From Stenogyne calaminthoides (lineage: Eukaryota > Streptophyta > Magnoliopsida > Lamiales > Lamiaceae), in contig JBBCBC010000030.1 of assembly GCA_037126765.1 (NCBI GenBank), positions 310,001 to 374,000 of the forward strand: a DNA stretch of 64,000 nt. The letters run 5' to 3'. Both the position numbers and the translations under genes were made by a program. The notes below the pieces were generated by a model. The model was given only the letters and a program-made list of their open reading frames with translations. It did no database searches and had not been told where the DNA came from. Each line of letters opens with the position of its first letter. Within the stretch, counting starts at the first letter, position 1. This document shows positions 1 through 9,056 of this stretch, one piece after another.

Positions 1-916
1 AATATGACACATATATCTAACATGAAATTTTTTTCCACCAAGATATGGTTGACAAATATTTGTAAGATCTTCAATAGTAGCCGTATTTGCACTAGCATTA
101 TCAAAACCAATAGAATTTTTTTTAGCATACTCATTTAAAATATCATGCAATTTATCTCTAATATTAACGGCATTGTGTTCCGTATCAAAATCTCTATAAG
201 CAATCAATCTTTTGTTAAGAGTCCATGAATCATCAATCCAAGTGCATGTAACTCCTATATAACTATGTTTTTTAAAATTATCACTTCAAATATCCGCACA
301 TATACAAACTTTAATATTTAAATCGGCAAAAGGAATTATCGGCAAATTGAAAAGGAAGGTGTTGTGTGCACACAAATTTAGCTAACATTTTTTTATATTT
401 CATTTGATCAAATGTAAATAGAGAAGTGGGGTTACATGCCTCGCCATGAACTCCACCACCGCCACCGGTTGACGTAAATCCACGAAGTTGTGCTTGGCTT
501 GAATTAATTCCAACTTTATTCAGATGAATTTTTTTCGAATGCTTCTCGAATGTCTCATATCCCTCTCCTTTGTTAAAAGAATATATTTTGGGACAATAGT
601 TGCAATGAACTTTAATAGTACCATCTACCTCGTTGATCACTTTTTTAAAGTGACGTGCAAAAATATCCGATTTAAGTTGAGCTCGACTTGGAGTTGGGGT
701 TGGAGTTGGCTCGGCCTCAGAGTTGGTTGGGTGGTTTTGAATTTCTTGAGTAGGACGTCGTGGTGGTTCCTCATCTTCAAGAGGATTCTCATAACCGGGA
801 CCAAGTGTGTGCTCAATATCATCTAAACTCCACTCGATCGGTGGTGGTGGAAGATGAACGGAAGAGGTAGAAGAAGCTTTGCCTTTACCCTTACCCTTGT
901 TGCCTTGGCTTGCCAT
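1..916 (-). pseudogene. hAT transposase with BED zinc finger, internally deleted
   Basis: Translation starts at the ATG at 916 (MASQGNKGKGK). A BED-type finger follows at about residues 105-152, with the CNYC pair and the H-x4-H pair (EKHSKKIH). The frame ends at 311. Downstream on the minus strand a second frame, from about 290 to 1, gives typical hAT catalytic-region text (VCICADI, HSYIGVTCTWIDDSW, LIAYRDF, GFDNASANT). The join lacks the usual segment between them; TTTGCCGAT occurs twice around the junction (about 325-350), as expected for a deletion between short direct repeats. A TGA stands where hAT proteins have the conserved Trp of ADIW. In the family the protein binds terminal repeats and cuts DNA; this copy should be inactive. 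Confidence 0.8.
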
Positions 917-1164
917 AATAATATGTAAGTGTATATATAATAATGTAAATAATATATAGTGTAGTGTAATATGTAAGTGTATCAATATATATAATATGTA
1001 AATAATATAAAATTAGAGAGGCTAGAGTAATTAGTAATATAAACTTTGAGAATTGAGTGGGAGTTGAGAGAGATGAGAAGAAAGTAATGCTTTGAATCAC
1101 TTTGGGGTGAATTTTGGAGTGAAATGAGGTGGTATTTATAGGTGAAAAAGTAAGAAAAAAAAAG

Positions 1165-1460
1165 GCCGAAAACCGCCGATTCGAACCGGAACCGACGGTT
1201 GTTCGAACCGGCGGTTCCATAACGGATCTATCATCACAGCCATTGGATCTCAACGGCTCTTTAATCTGGGTTGTTGGATCTCAACGGCTATATTTTCAAA
1301 AAGCGGGCGGTTCTCGATTCGAACCGTGGAATCGGCGGTTTCGGCGAAGAATCGGCGGTTCCCGATTCTAATTTTACTAGAACCGGAACCGAATCGTGTA
1401 TTTTACGGTTTACCGGAACCGAGGAACCGGTGGTTCCGGTTCGAACTGCCGGTTCCATTT
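1165..1460. repeat. Subterminal GAACCG/CGGTTC repeat block of the hAT element
   Basis: GAACCGG, CGGTTC and short combined palindromes (for example TTCGAACCGG, GGCGGTTC) occur more than fifteen times in about 300 bp, in both orientations. The block is much richer in G+C than its surroundings and lies at the element end upstream of the transposase. In Ac-type elements short subterminal repeats are transposase binding sites; I infer the same role here. No gene is supported in the small reading frames that cross it. Confidence 0.7.
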
Positions 1461-1474
1461 TTTTTAGCATGCCT

Positions 1475-2071
1475 ACGTACATTGCATAATGTATTTTTAA
1501 ATCATGCAACTTATTGCATTAAAATATGCAATTTTAATGCAACATTTTGTATGATTTTAAAAAATATACTTTGAAGTGCACATTGCATCTGATGCATACA
1601 AGACTTACTCTTTTTCAAATTTAGATTGATGAATTGATCAGCGGACGATTAATATGAGTTTTATTAAAAATATATACACTTGCAATTGTTTGTATTAAAG
1701 AATTTTAATATTTGATTTAGGTTTAGTTTCATTGCAAGATGTATATAATATACAAAAAAAAATTACGCATCAATTGTATTGTGTAATAACGAATAAGTAC
1801 AATTTTGATTTAAAATTGACTCATTCTCCGAAATATAAGTTCATATACAAAAAAAAATATATATATATATCACATATAAAAGAAATATTAATTTGCAAAT
1901 TGAACATTTTTTTTTGTTTTATAAATTAAGAAATTTAAAGATTAAAAAAAAAAACTATCAATTCAAGGTCTATAATATTTTCCATATATATTCATAATAT
2001 TGGGCTCTGCTAAGTGAAGCACCATTATTTTTAACTAGAATATTGCATACTTCAAAGAATCATAATAAGTA
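1475..2071. other. AT-rich intergenic stretch, no gene recognised
   Basis: About 600 bp of AT-rich sequence with poly-A and TA runs. I see no coding potential, RNA gene or clear repeat. The short open frame at 1732-1929 has the composition of random AT-rich DNA. Confidence 0.6.
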
Positions 2072-2080
2072 AATCACTAG

Positions 2081-2262
2081 GAGTAAGTCTCCCGTGAACC
2101 AGGTTCATGCCATGAACTTGAATTACTTGACCCATTAAACTCATTTTCAACATATTTTTCTAAACCACTAAACTTGACCCGTATTTTACCCTGGGTAAGG
2201 TCAAATGTCATGAATTAAAAACCAAGTTTATAGCATGAACTAAGTTCATACAAGTTTTTGTC
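2081..2262. mobile_element. Mutator-like MITE with exact 9-bp target duplication
   Basis: AATCACTAG occurs at 2072-2080 and again at 2263-2271, directly flanking a 182-bp segment. The segment's ends are inverted and similar: the left begins GAGTAAGTCTCCCGTGAACC; the right, on the minus strand, begins GACAAAAACTTGTATGAAC. Both run into a GGTTCAT...ATGAACT motif. A 9-bp duplication and G-starting terminal repeats are the Mutator signature. Other copies of the family are at 6229, 6494, 28562 and 36749. Confidence 0.85.
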
Positions 2263-2835
2263 AATCACTAGAACCATCAAATTTTATCTACGCTGGGGTG
2301 CAGGGCACTGCCCAGCACCCCCATCTATTGACACGTGGCAGTCACCCCCCCCCCCTTTCTTCTTTTAATTGTTATTATACTTATATTATACCTATTGATA
2401 TGTGTAGTTTTTTTCCTTTGTTTATTTTTATTTCAGTTTTTTATTGTTAACATTTAAATTAAATTTATAATTCAATTAAACCATAATTAATTATTTGTAA
2501 TTGTAAACATAAATTTCGTGAATTAAAATTAAAAACACGAAAGTGAAATTACAAGTTGAATTTCTTTGAATTTGAAGCTGGAATATTGCGGGTTGCGATC
2601 TCTAACTTAATTCCTCTGATTCTTCCCTCGAACGTTGACCTTGACTCGGATGACTTTTGGGGAAATCCTCGCCTCGATCTTATCTGGGGTTCGATTTGTG
2701 GGTTTGAAACGTCGATTCAAGGACTAAAAATGTCTTGTTTTGATTCGAACATGGCCTTTGAAGATTTTTTGGACGAATGTCTTTGAACTTGATGATGAAC
2801 GCCTTTGAATCTTCGAGAGTCTGGGAGGAAGATCT

Positions 2836-3240
2836 TCGAATCTTCGAGAAGAGAAACGTCTGATCGGAGGGCTTAGCAGCTAGTTCTCTGATCGGATGTT
2901 GTTTCTGGATGACTTGCACGAAGAACGCTTGTGAATCTTCAAGAAGCTTTAAGAAGAAACGTCTGATCGGAGGGCTTAGCAGCTTGATCTCTGATCGGAT
3001 ATCGTTTCCGGATTACATGCACGAAGAACGCTTGTGAGTCTTCAAGAAGCTTTGAGAAGAAATGTCTGATCGGAGGGCTTAGCAGTTTGATCTCTGATAG
3101 GATGCCGTTTTCGGATTACTTGCACGAAGAACGCTTGTGAATCTTAAAGAAGCTTTAAGAAGAAACGTCTGATCGGAGGGCTTAGCAGCTTGATCTCTGA
3201 TCTGATGCCGTTTCTGAAGGACTTGCACGAAGGATGCTTG
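2836..3240. repeat. Tandem repeat, period about 103 bp, four copies
   Basis: The core TGATCGGAGGGCTTAGCAG starts at 2861, 2964, 3068 and 3170, with spacings of 103, 104 and 102 bp. Each unit also has GAATCTTCAAGAAGCTTTAAG and GCACGAAGAACGCTTGTGA. The array lies downstream of the minus-strand TATA box, so it would be transcribed as leader. Confidence 0.85.
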
Positions 3241-3360
3241 AAGCCGATGAAAAACTTCTTCAAATCTTCGTAGAGAATTCTAAAGTCTTGAATCTTCTGT
3301 TGTTGTTGTTGCCTTGATGTCTCTGTGTCTGTCTGTGTGTGAAAGTGAATGAGGAGGACC

Positions 3361-3446
3361 CTTATTTATAGGTGTAGAATAGGGTTTTAGGTCTTGGCTT
3401 AACAGACTTTGTCTGGTGGGCCGGAATATTCTAGAATATTCTAGAA
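3361..3446 (-). promoter_or_regulatory. TATA box and five-unit heat-shock element, minus strand
   Basis: The minus strand has CTATAAATAAG at 3371-3361, a canonical plant TATA box. About 50 bp upstream in that orientation, at 3424-3446, lies GAA-2-TTC-2-GAA-2-TTC-2-GAA, five uninterrupted alternating units matching the HSF consensus. A palindromic TGACGTCA (bZIP site) is at 4013-4020, further upstream. Together they form a promoter pointing leftward, as in an LTR. Stress induction is an inference from the motifs. Confidence 0.6.
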
Positions 3447-3479
3447 ATATCTGATGGGCTCTTAGGATTTGGGTCGGAC

Positions 3480-3965
3480 TTGATTTATTTTATTGGACTT
3501 TAGATGCCAAATTTAATTTATTGGACTTTTAGAAGCCCGATTCGTTTTACTGGACTTTTGAGGTCCAACTTCATTTATCGGACTTTTGAGGCCCTAATCT
3601 AATTTATTGGACTTCTGAGGCCCAATCTAATTTATTGGACTTTAGAGACCCAATTCGATTTATTGGACTTTTGAGGCCCAATTCGATTTATTGGACTTTT
3701 GAGGCCCAATTTAATTTATCGGACTTTTGAGGCCCAACCTTCATTTATTGGACTTTCGGGGCCCAACTTTATTTATCGAACTTTAGAGGCCCGATCTTGA
3801 CTTTTTGGACTTTCGAGGCCCAATCTTCATTTATTGGACTTAGAGGTCCAATTTATTGGACTTTCGAGACCCAACTTCATTTATTGGACTTTAGAGATCC
3901 AATATAATTTATTAGGCCATATAACTTGAATTGGATTATTGGACTTTAGAGATACAATATAATTT
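3480..3965. repeat. Degenerate tandem array, about 29-bp unit with GGCCCAA
   Basis: About fifteen copies of a unit close to TTTATTGGACTTTTGAGG + CCCAATTC run head to tail. Most contain GGCCCAA or TTGGGCC, related to plant site II motifs bound by TCP factors. The position upstream of the minus-strand TATA box suggests a U3 enhancer array. Confidence 0.8.
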
Positions 3966-4747
3966 ATTAGGCCATATTACTTGAATTGGACCTAGTTAGT
4001 TTAACGGGTCGATGACGTCATTAATTAATTTATTTTATGAATTGACTTTATTTATATTCCCAACAATAAATTTATTTAACACGTAATTTTCACATATCGT
4101 CTTTTAATTGGGTGCAAATTTAATTTGCTTACAGTAATACTTTCGTGAACAAACTTTCAGTTAAAAAGTAAATATATTAACAAGTCTCAAATCACACATA
4201 AGTATTGTTTCACTTGTTGAATTATTTGTCCAAACGATTATCTTCACATAAATTTTTTTATTAACTTTTTTAAAATAAAATTATAGCAATATAAATTTGA
4301 CACCCAACCTTTCCAAAATATTAAATCATCATTTTTAAATTATGTTTTGTCTCATCTTGAGACCATTTCACGAAATACATCGTATCGTTGTAGGTATTAT
4401 TTATTTTATCAACATATATATTTGAATAATTGACTAAAATATAAACAATAAAATAATACTCCACTCGTCTCATAGATGATTGACCATTATTTATCATTAA
4501 TAAAGAGATAAATTTGTTTTTTTATGATGGTTAAATGATGAAGTAGAAAAGAAAAAAAGCTCTAAGTGAAAGAATGCTTATGTGTGATTTAAGATTTGTT
4601 AATACATTTACTTTTTAATCGAAAGTTTGTTCACTAAAAATATTACAAATAATTAATTGTAGTTTAATTGAGTTACAAATTTAGTTTAAATGTTAGGAAT
4701 AAAAAAACTGAAGTAAAAATAAATAAAGAAAATGATACTATACAGTA

Positions 4748-5098
4748 AGGCTGCGTTTGTTTTGGGATTTAAGTGTACGAAGCAAGTCAAGGTTTTAAAA
4801 TTCAAGAATTTAGAATCATTGATGAATAGTAAATATATGTGTTTGTTTTGAGATTTAAGTAGGATGAGATTTAACTTTATATCAAATCAACGTTTAATAA
4901 TGATTGATATTGTATTATTATATTATATTGAGAAGAATAATAAAATGTATAAAGTGTAATATATTGAAAAAAGTAATTATAGATTATATAGGTATTTGTA
5001 GGTGTGAATGAAATGTGAAATTTGAAAACCAGACTTTAAATCTCAAACTCGTATAAAATGAGAAACGTAAATTCCTACGTCCATCGTAGTGAATCCCA
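4748..5098. mobile_element. MITE inserted in the right fold-back arm
   Basis: The 350-bp insert interrupts the otherwise alignable right arm. Its left end reads GGCTGCGTTTGTTTTGGGATT, and its right end, inverted, reads TATTTTATTTTGGGATTCAC. The GTTTGTTTTGGGATT terminus is typical of plant hAT or Harbinger MITEs; the target duplication is unclear, so the superfamily is open. Confidence 0.5.
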
Positions 5099-5637
5099 AA
5101 ATAAAATATGATAATTAAAAGAGAGAAAAGGAGGTGTTATATGTCAGCAGATTGGGGGTGCTGGGCAGTGCCATGCACCCAGCGTTGACAAAACCATGTT
5201 ATTAATCATCGCATCATGTCAGAAATGCGTAAGAAACGTGTTTTTCCACCTATAAGTTGAAACTACAGTCTACTGAAGAAATTATTTACAATAAATTTCA
5301 AGAACAGTAATAAGGAAATGAAAGAATGCTTATATTAATTTTGTAATGGAAAGATAAAATTGATAATATATGCTTCCATGAAAAAATAGATCGTCGAGAT
5401 GCTGTGATTTTAGAAATTGGTTAGCAAGAGAGAGAATCATAAATATGGAAAAACGATATTAGATTTTTTGGTATATAATCATATTTAAAATAATATATAT
5501 GGTGAGAGAGAAAAATATAGATATTATTATGTGACATTGTCACATCATCGGCCACGTAGGCAGTGGACACAATTACAATGTTCACTGATGCACTCTATAT
5601 CATTCCCGGTGTGTACATTTAAAATTTAGGGTGTATT

Positions 5638-5884
5638 GCCCCCAAGGGCATAGCCAAGTTGGTAAAACTTGTGGTGATGTGGGGAGAAATCCTCCGGCAA
5701 AATGCAGGTTCGAACCCCGTGTGGGACAAATTCTCCATTGAAATATTATGGGGGTTTGTCCTGGGGATTGAATCATGTTGACTCTCTCCCACAAGTGTTG
5801 TCTACTTTGGGCACATCCTTCAACCCGTCCATTGAACAACCCCGCGAGTGGGGGAGTTTCTCGTCTCTTCCTCACAAAAAAAAC
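5638..5884 (+). mobile_element. tRNA-derived SINE with 11-bp target duplication
   Basis: The head has an RNA polymerase III A box, TAGCCAAGTTGG (5651-5662), and a B box, GGTTCGAACCC (from 5707), spaced as in a tRNA. A tRNA-unrelated body follows, and the 3' end is an A-tract after CCTCAC. TAGGGTGTATT occurs at 5627-5637 and 5885-5895, flanking it exactly. This is a full-length-looking retroposon and not a functional tRNA gene: it has no acceptor stem or anticodon arm. It depends on a LINE for mobility. Confidence 0.9.
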
Positions 5885-6113
5885 TAGGGTGTATTTATTT
5901 AGCGCTGCCAATAATTACTGAAGCTGTTTAATTATGCATTAATAGTCGATTATTATATTGGATTATTGATTAGCTTCATGATAAAAAAATTAATCACAAA
6001 AAAAAAAAAACTAGGTTGTATTTATTTAGCGCTGCCAATAATTACTGAAGCTGTTTAATTATGCATTAATAGTCGATTATTATATTGGATTATTGATTAG
6101 CTTCATGATAAAA
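5881..6113. repeat. Tandem duplication, period 127 bp, of the SINE 3' flank
   Basis: ACTAGGGTGTATTTATTTAG and the following 90 bp (to CTTCATGATAAAAAA) are repeated almost identically 127 bp downstream. The two copies are joined by an A-tract. The unit begins in the SINE tail, so the duplication followed the SINE insertion. Confidence 0.85.
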
Positions 6114-6228
6114 AATAATTTAAACTGCGCAACTGCAGTGCTGCAGGGTAAACAAAATTATAATAAAATACCACTCTATATCTATTTTCCGTATCAAATT
6201 ATATAATAAAATAAGGGAGACATGTAAA

Positions 6229-6469
6229 GACAAAAACTTGTATAAATCTGGTTCATGTTATGAACTCGATTATTTAAGTATCACTGTTATATATGAAAAC
6301 TCTCACTGTTATGTATAAAAACTATCACTGTTATGAATAAAAACAATCACTGTTTAGAAAATATTTTATATTTTTAAACAGTGAAAGTTTTTGTGCATAA
6401 CAGTGATAATTTTTACACATAAGCAGTGATAGAATTCATGTGTGAACCTAGTTCACATGAGTGTTACTC
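6229..6469. mobile_element. Mutator-like MITE, 241 bp, exact 9-bp duplication
   Basis: ACATGTAAA flanks it at 6220-6228 and 6470-6478. The ends are GACAAAAACTTGTATAAATC and, inverted, GAGTAACACTCATGTGAAC. The interior is built from TATCACTGTTA plus TATAAAAAC units on the left and their complement on the right, so the whole element could fold into a hairpin. Same family as the copy at 2081. Confidence 0.9.
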
Positions 6470-6493
6470 ACATGTAAATTGTCATTAAGTGTA

Positions 6494-7193
6494 GACAAAA
6501 ACTTGTGTAAATCTGGTTTATGCTATGAACTCGGGTCAAATTTGACCCATACACAATAAATGGAGTTAGATATATATATATGGGAGCGCAACCCCTCGCC
6601 TCTTCACCAAGAAAAACCCGTCGCGGCCACCCTCCCTGTTGCCGCTGTGACCCTCCACTCCCCACATCACGCCGCCGCGACTCATCCCCTTCCCTCCCCA
6701 CGCCGCCATGAAGGTCGTGCACATTGGTCGACGTTTTCGACGACATTATACAATAGTTTTATAGTTATCACTGTTACTCAGAAAAACTATCACTATTACT
6801 CAAAAAATTATCACTATTACTCAGAAAAACTATCACAGTCATGATATGCTATAATAAGTTTTACGGTTACACATAAACTATCACTGTTACTCAGAGAAAC
6901 TATCACTGTTACTCAAAAAAACTATCACTGTCACTATATGCTATAATAAGTTTCACTGTTACACATAAAGTATCACTGTTACTCAGAAAAACTATCACTA
7001 TTATTTAGAAAAACTATAATTGTTACTCAAAAAAACTATCATTGCTATATATATGAGCTTGGAATGACCGCGAGATGACGTGACGCGATGGCTGGAATGA
7101 AGCCGTCACGAGAGACCGAAACAAACTGATATTAAAATTGATCATATTGAATTAGAGTTCATATTATGGATTTGGTTTACAAGAGTGTTACTC
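6494..7193. mobile_element. Larger Mutator-like element, 700 bp, exact 9-bp duplication
   Basis: TTAAGTGTA flanks it at 6485-6493 and 7194-7202. Its ends match the family (GACAAAAACTTGTGTAAATC and, inverted, GAGTAACACTCTTGTAAACC). Inside are a GC-rich block with CCGCCGCGAC-type sequence (about 6580-6745), unlike the AT-rich surroundings, and more than ten copies of CTATCACTGTTACTCAGAAA (6750-7050). The GC-rich block may be captured host sequence; I do not recognise its source. It begins only 15 bp after its neighbour's right duplication. Confidence 0.85.
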
Positions 7194-7288
7194 TTAAGTG
7201 TATCGTTACAATACATTAAAAAAAGGTTATTTTTTTAAAAGCAATTTGGATGATACTCATTGTCTTTTTCGATTTTTAATAATTTATA

Positions 7289-7525
7289 ATCCCTCCGTTT
7301 CAGAAGACTTTGTACAGTTGATTTTTACACATGTTTTTGTGAACGAGTTTTGTATTAATAATTTAAATAATAAATTGACTTTTAAGGAGGGGTATGACAG
7401 ATGAAGGGTTTATCTATCATACCACTCTTTAAAAGTCATTTTATCATTTCAATTACTAATATAAAAGTCGCTCGCAAAAACACGTGTAATAGTCAATTGT
7501 GCAAATTATTATGGGACGGAGGTAG
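7289..7525. mobile_element. Stowaway MITE (Tc1/mariner-like)
   Basis: The ends are TCCCTCCGTTTCAGAAGACT and, inverted, CTACCTCCGTCCCATAAT, the Stowaway signature, within TA dinucleotides. The length (about 237 bp) and interior (GACTTTTAAGGAGGGGTATG) match the split copy at 13016/26610. The reading frame at 7198-7404 crosses its edge and is not a gene. Confidence 0.8.
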
Positions 7526-7679
7526 TATATTTTATATACAGTATACTGATCCTAAGGAATTCAAGCATTTTCGTTGATGAAAAGCAATATTAGCTAAAAG
7601 AGAATAAAAATAAAAAAATAGTCCAATTCCTAACCTCATTAATATAGAATGTCAAATTATCGATTACATATCGATAATA

Positions 7680-8699
7680 GCTCGTTTGGTAAAGGTTATT
7701 AGTGGATGATAGATACACTAACACCCCTAATATAATGTTTGATAGGGCTTATGCATTAGCATATGAACCCTTTAAAAAATGAAGGTCCGGTCTCCACTTA
7801 ACTAAATTCATATGATAATGGATCAGACCTTGAAAGGTGGTATTCATAAAACCATAACTTCTAAAAAAAAAAAAATATCAAATTTGACCCTCATTCATCC
7901 ACTTACTACTCACGTAAATGGGCAGTTCTCAAAATCAAGAAAAATTATATGAAAGTCCCATCTTCAAGAAAGCACCAAAATCGGCGAAATCGAAGACAAT
8001 TCTCCAAACTGAAGAAATCTGTAAATTCGAAAATTCCGTCTTGAAAATCCGCTAAATCGAAGAAATTGAAATGTGTAAATTCGATTGCAAGGAATTCACC
8101 TCTGAAATTTTCTCTTCTTTTGTATTCGGGTAAGATGCTCCTGTTTGTCATAACCGTGTTTAAAACTTGGACTGAGCGGAAGACGAAAAATCGCCTCAAT
8201 TTGCCACTTCCAATTTTTGAGGTTACACCAGTAAGCAATGTTTTGAACGGAAAGGAATGAAATATTGATGCTGGTTGCTTCGTCAATTTCCATCTTATAA
8301 TTTTTTTAGATTTTTAGTTACAGATTGGGTTGGATTATCAGAAGAGTTTCTTAGAGGTGAAAATGTGATATTTAAGGATCATTTTGAAACTAATAGGAGT
8401 GTTGGCAGTCAGGTGAGTTAATCAAGGAACAAATTTGGCAATCAAATATTCGTTCCTTATCAAGTTTGAATTGAATGGGTCTAATTTCCAACATTCATGG
8501 TAGGTGGTAAAATGAAAATGTGATAAGAGTTTGAAGGGTAATGATGACAATAATATTAATTTATCAACATAATAAAAATGCCTAGTAAACAAAATATTGC
8601 ATATATAAGTTTCGTACCAAACAATGTATTCATATAACTTGTTTAGTGAATAAGTGTTTAAAGTATCTCATCTTATCAGATATACGGTACCAAACGAGC
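7680..8699. mobile_element. TIR element, about 1 kb, TA target duplication
   Basis: The ends are GCTCGTTTGGTAAAGG and, inverted, GCTCGTTTGGTACCGTA, both next to TA. The interior has a 113-codon open frame on the minus strand (7945-8286) of unknown origin and no recognisable transposase, so the element is non-autonomous. The outside flanks (AATTCCTAAC...TAGAAT...ATCGATTA) are similar on both sides, in direct orientation over about 45 bp, suggesting an older repeat or a duplication around the insertion. Confidence 0.6.
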
Positions 8700-8701
8700 T
8701 A

Positions 8702-9056
8702 TGTCTAATTCCTAACTTCATCGTATAGAATATCGATTATTTGAAAAATAAATTGATATTTAATTCACTTTAACTGCCTTTTTGAGGAAAAAAATTATTC
8801 CAACATAAAATGCATAAAATAATTAAATGATCATATTTCCAAATTTTATTATGAATTGTAATGAAAATATAATGATGTCATATTGTACATATATTTATTA
8901 ATTTTTAATTAAATAATTTTAAACCTTGGTTAAAATGGATTAGGGAGAGTAATTTGTATCGATTCGGACACCTCTTTATACAAGATGGAGAAAAACTACA
9001 TTTATTTTATTTTTCGGAACAAGCCAAATACTAGTTGGGCAACAAAATCAGTGCAG
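8702..9056. other. AT-rich spacer, no gene recognised
   Basis: AT-rich sequence between the TIR element and the LINE, ending in the (TA)n tract at about 9057-9076. I see no coding or RNA feature. Confidence 0.6.

Larger units (their letters stand above)
1..1474 (-). mobile_element. hAT-superfamily DNA transposon, cut by left window edge
   Basis: This is the 5' part of a hAT (Ac-like) element read on the minus strand. It holds a BED-finger transposase reading frame (1-916), an AT-rich leader, and a block of GAACCG/CGGTTC repeats (about 1165-1460) just inside the presumed outer end. The outer end is probably near 1474, where the minus strand reads TAGGCATGCTAAAAAA before the repeats begin. The other terminus lies outside the window, so neither the inverted repeat nor the 8-bp target duplication expected of hAT elements can be confirmed. 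The transposase has a stop and an internal deletion, so this copy is not autonomous. Confidence 0.75.
2519..4065 (-). mobile_element. Probable solo LTR inserted in the fold-back element
   Basis: On the minus strand the segment starts TGTTGGGAATATAAATAAAG, a common plant LTR start, at 4065. It continues with an enhancer-like array of about 29-bp repeats, a heat-shock-type motif, a TATA box (3361-3371) and a long leader with 103-bp repeats, an order matching U3-R-U5. ATAAATTT occurs on both outer sides (2509-2516 and 4066-4073), consistent with insertion into the left fold-back arm, although the far LTR end is not sharp. There is no internal region or second LTR. The retrotransposon lineage is undetermined; the small reading frames inside (2556-2786 and 2680-2919) match nothing I know. 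Confidence 0.55.
2283..5193. mobile_element. Fold-back / long-TIR DNA element, secondarily invaded
   Basis: The left end (CGCTGGGGTGCAGGGCACTG at 2291) reappears inverted at about 5153-5185. The similarity continues inward: 2345-2516 matches the complement of about 4640-4745 plus 5100-5152, and 4125-4215 matches the complement of about 4560-4650. The element is therefore nearly one long inverted repeat (arms of roughly 350-400 bp), its left arm split by an LTR-like insertion (2519-4065) and its right arm by a MITE (4748-5098). The outside 9-mers CCATCAAAT and CCATGTTAT match at six positions, a possible decayed duplication. Mutator-like affiliation is inferred from TIR length only. No transposase is present. 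Confidence 0.7.

Noticed and set aside
5640..5720. tRNA gene
   Set aside because: A and B boxes are present, but the acceptor and anticodon stems do not pair and an A-tailed body with target duplications follows. It is a SINE.
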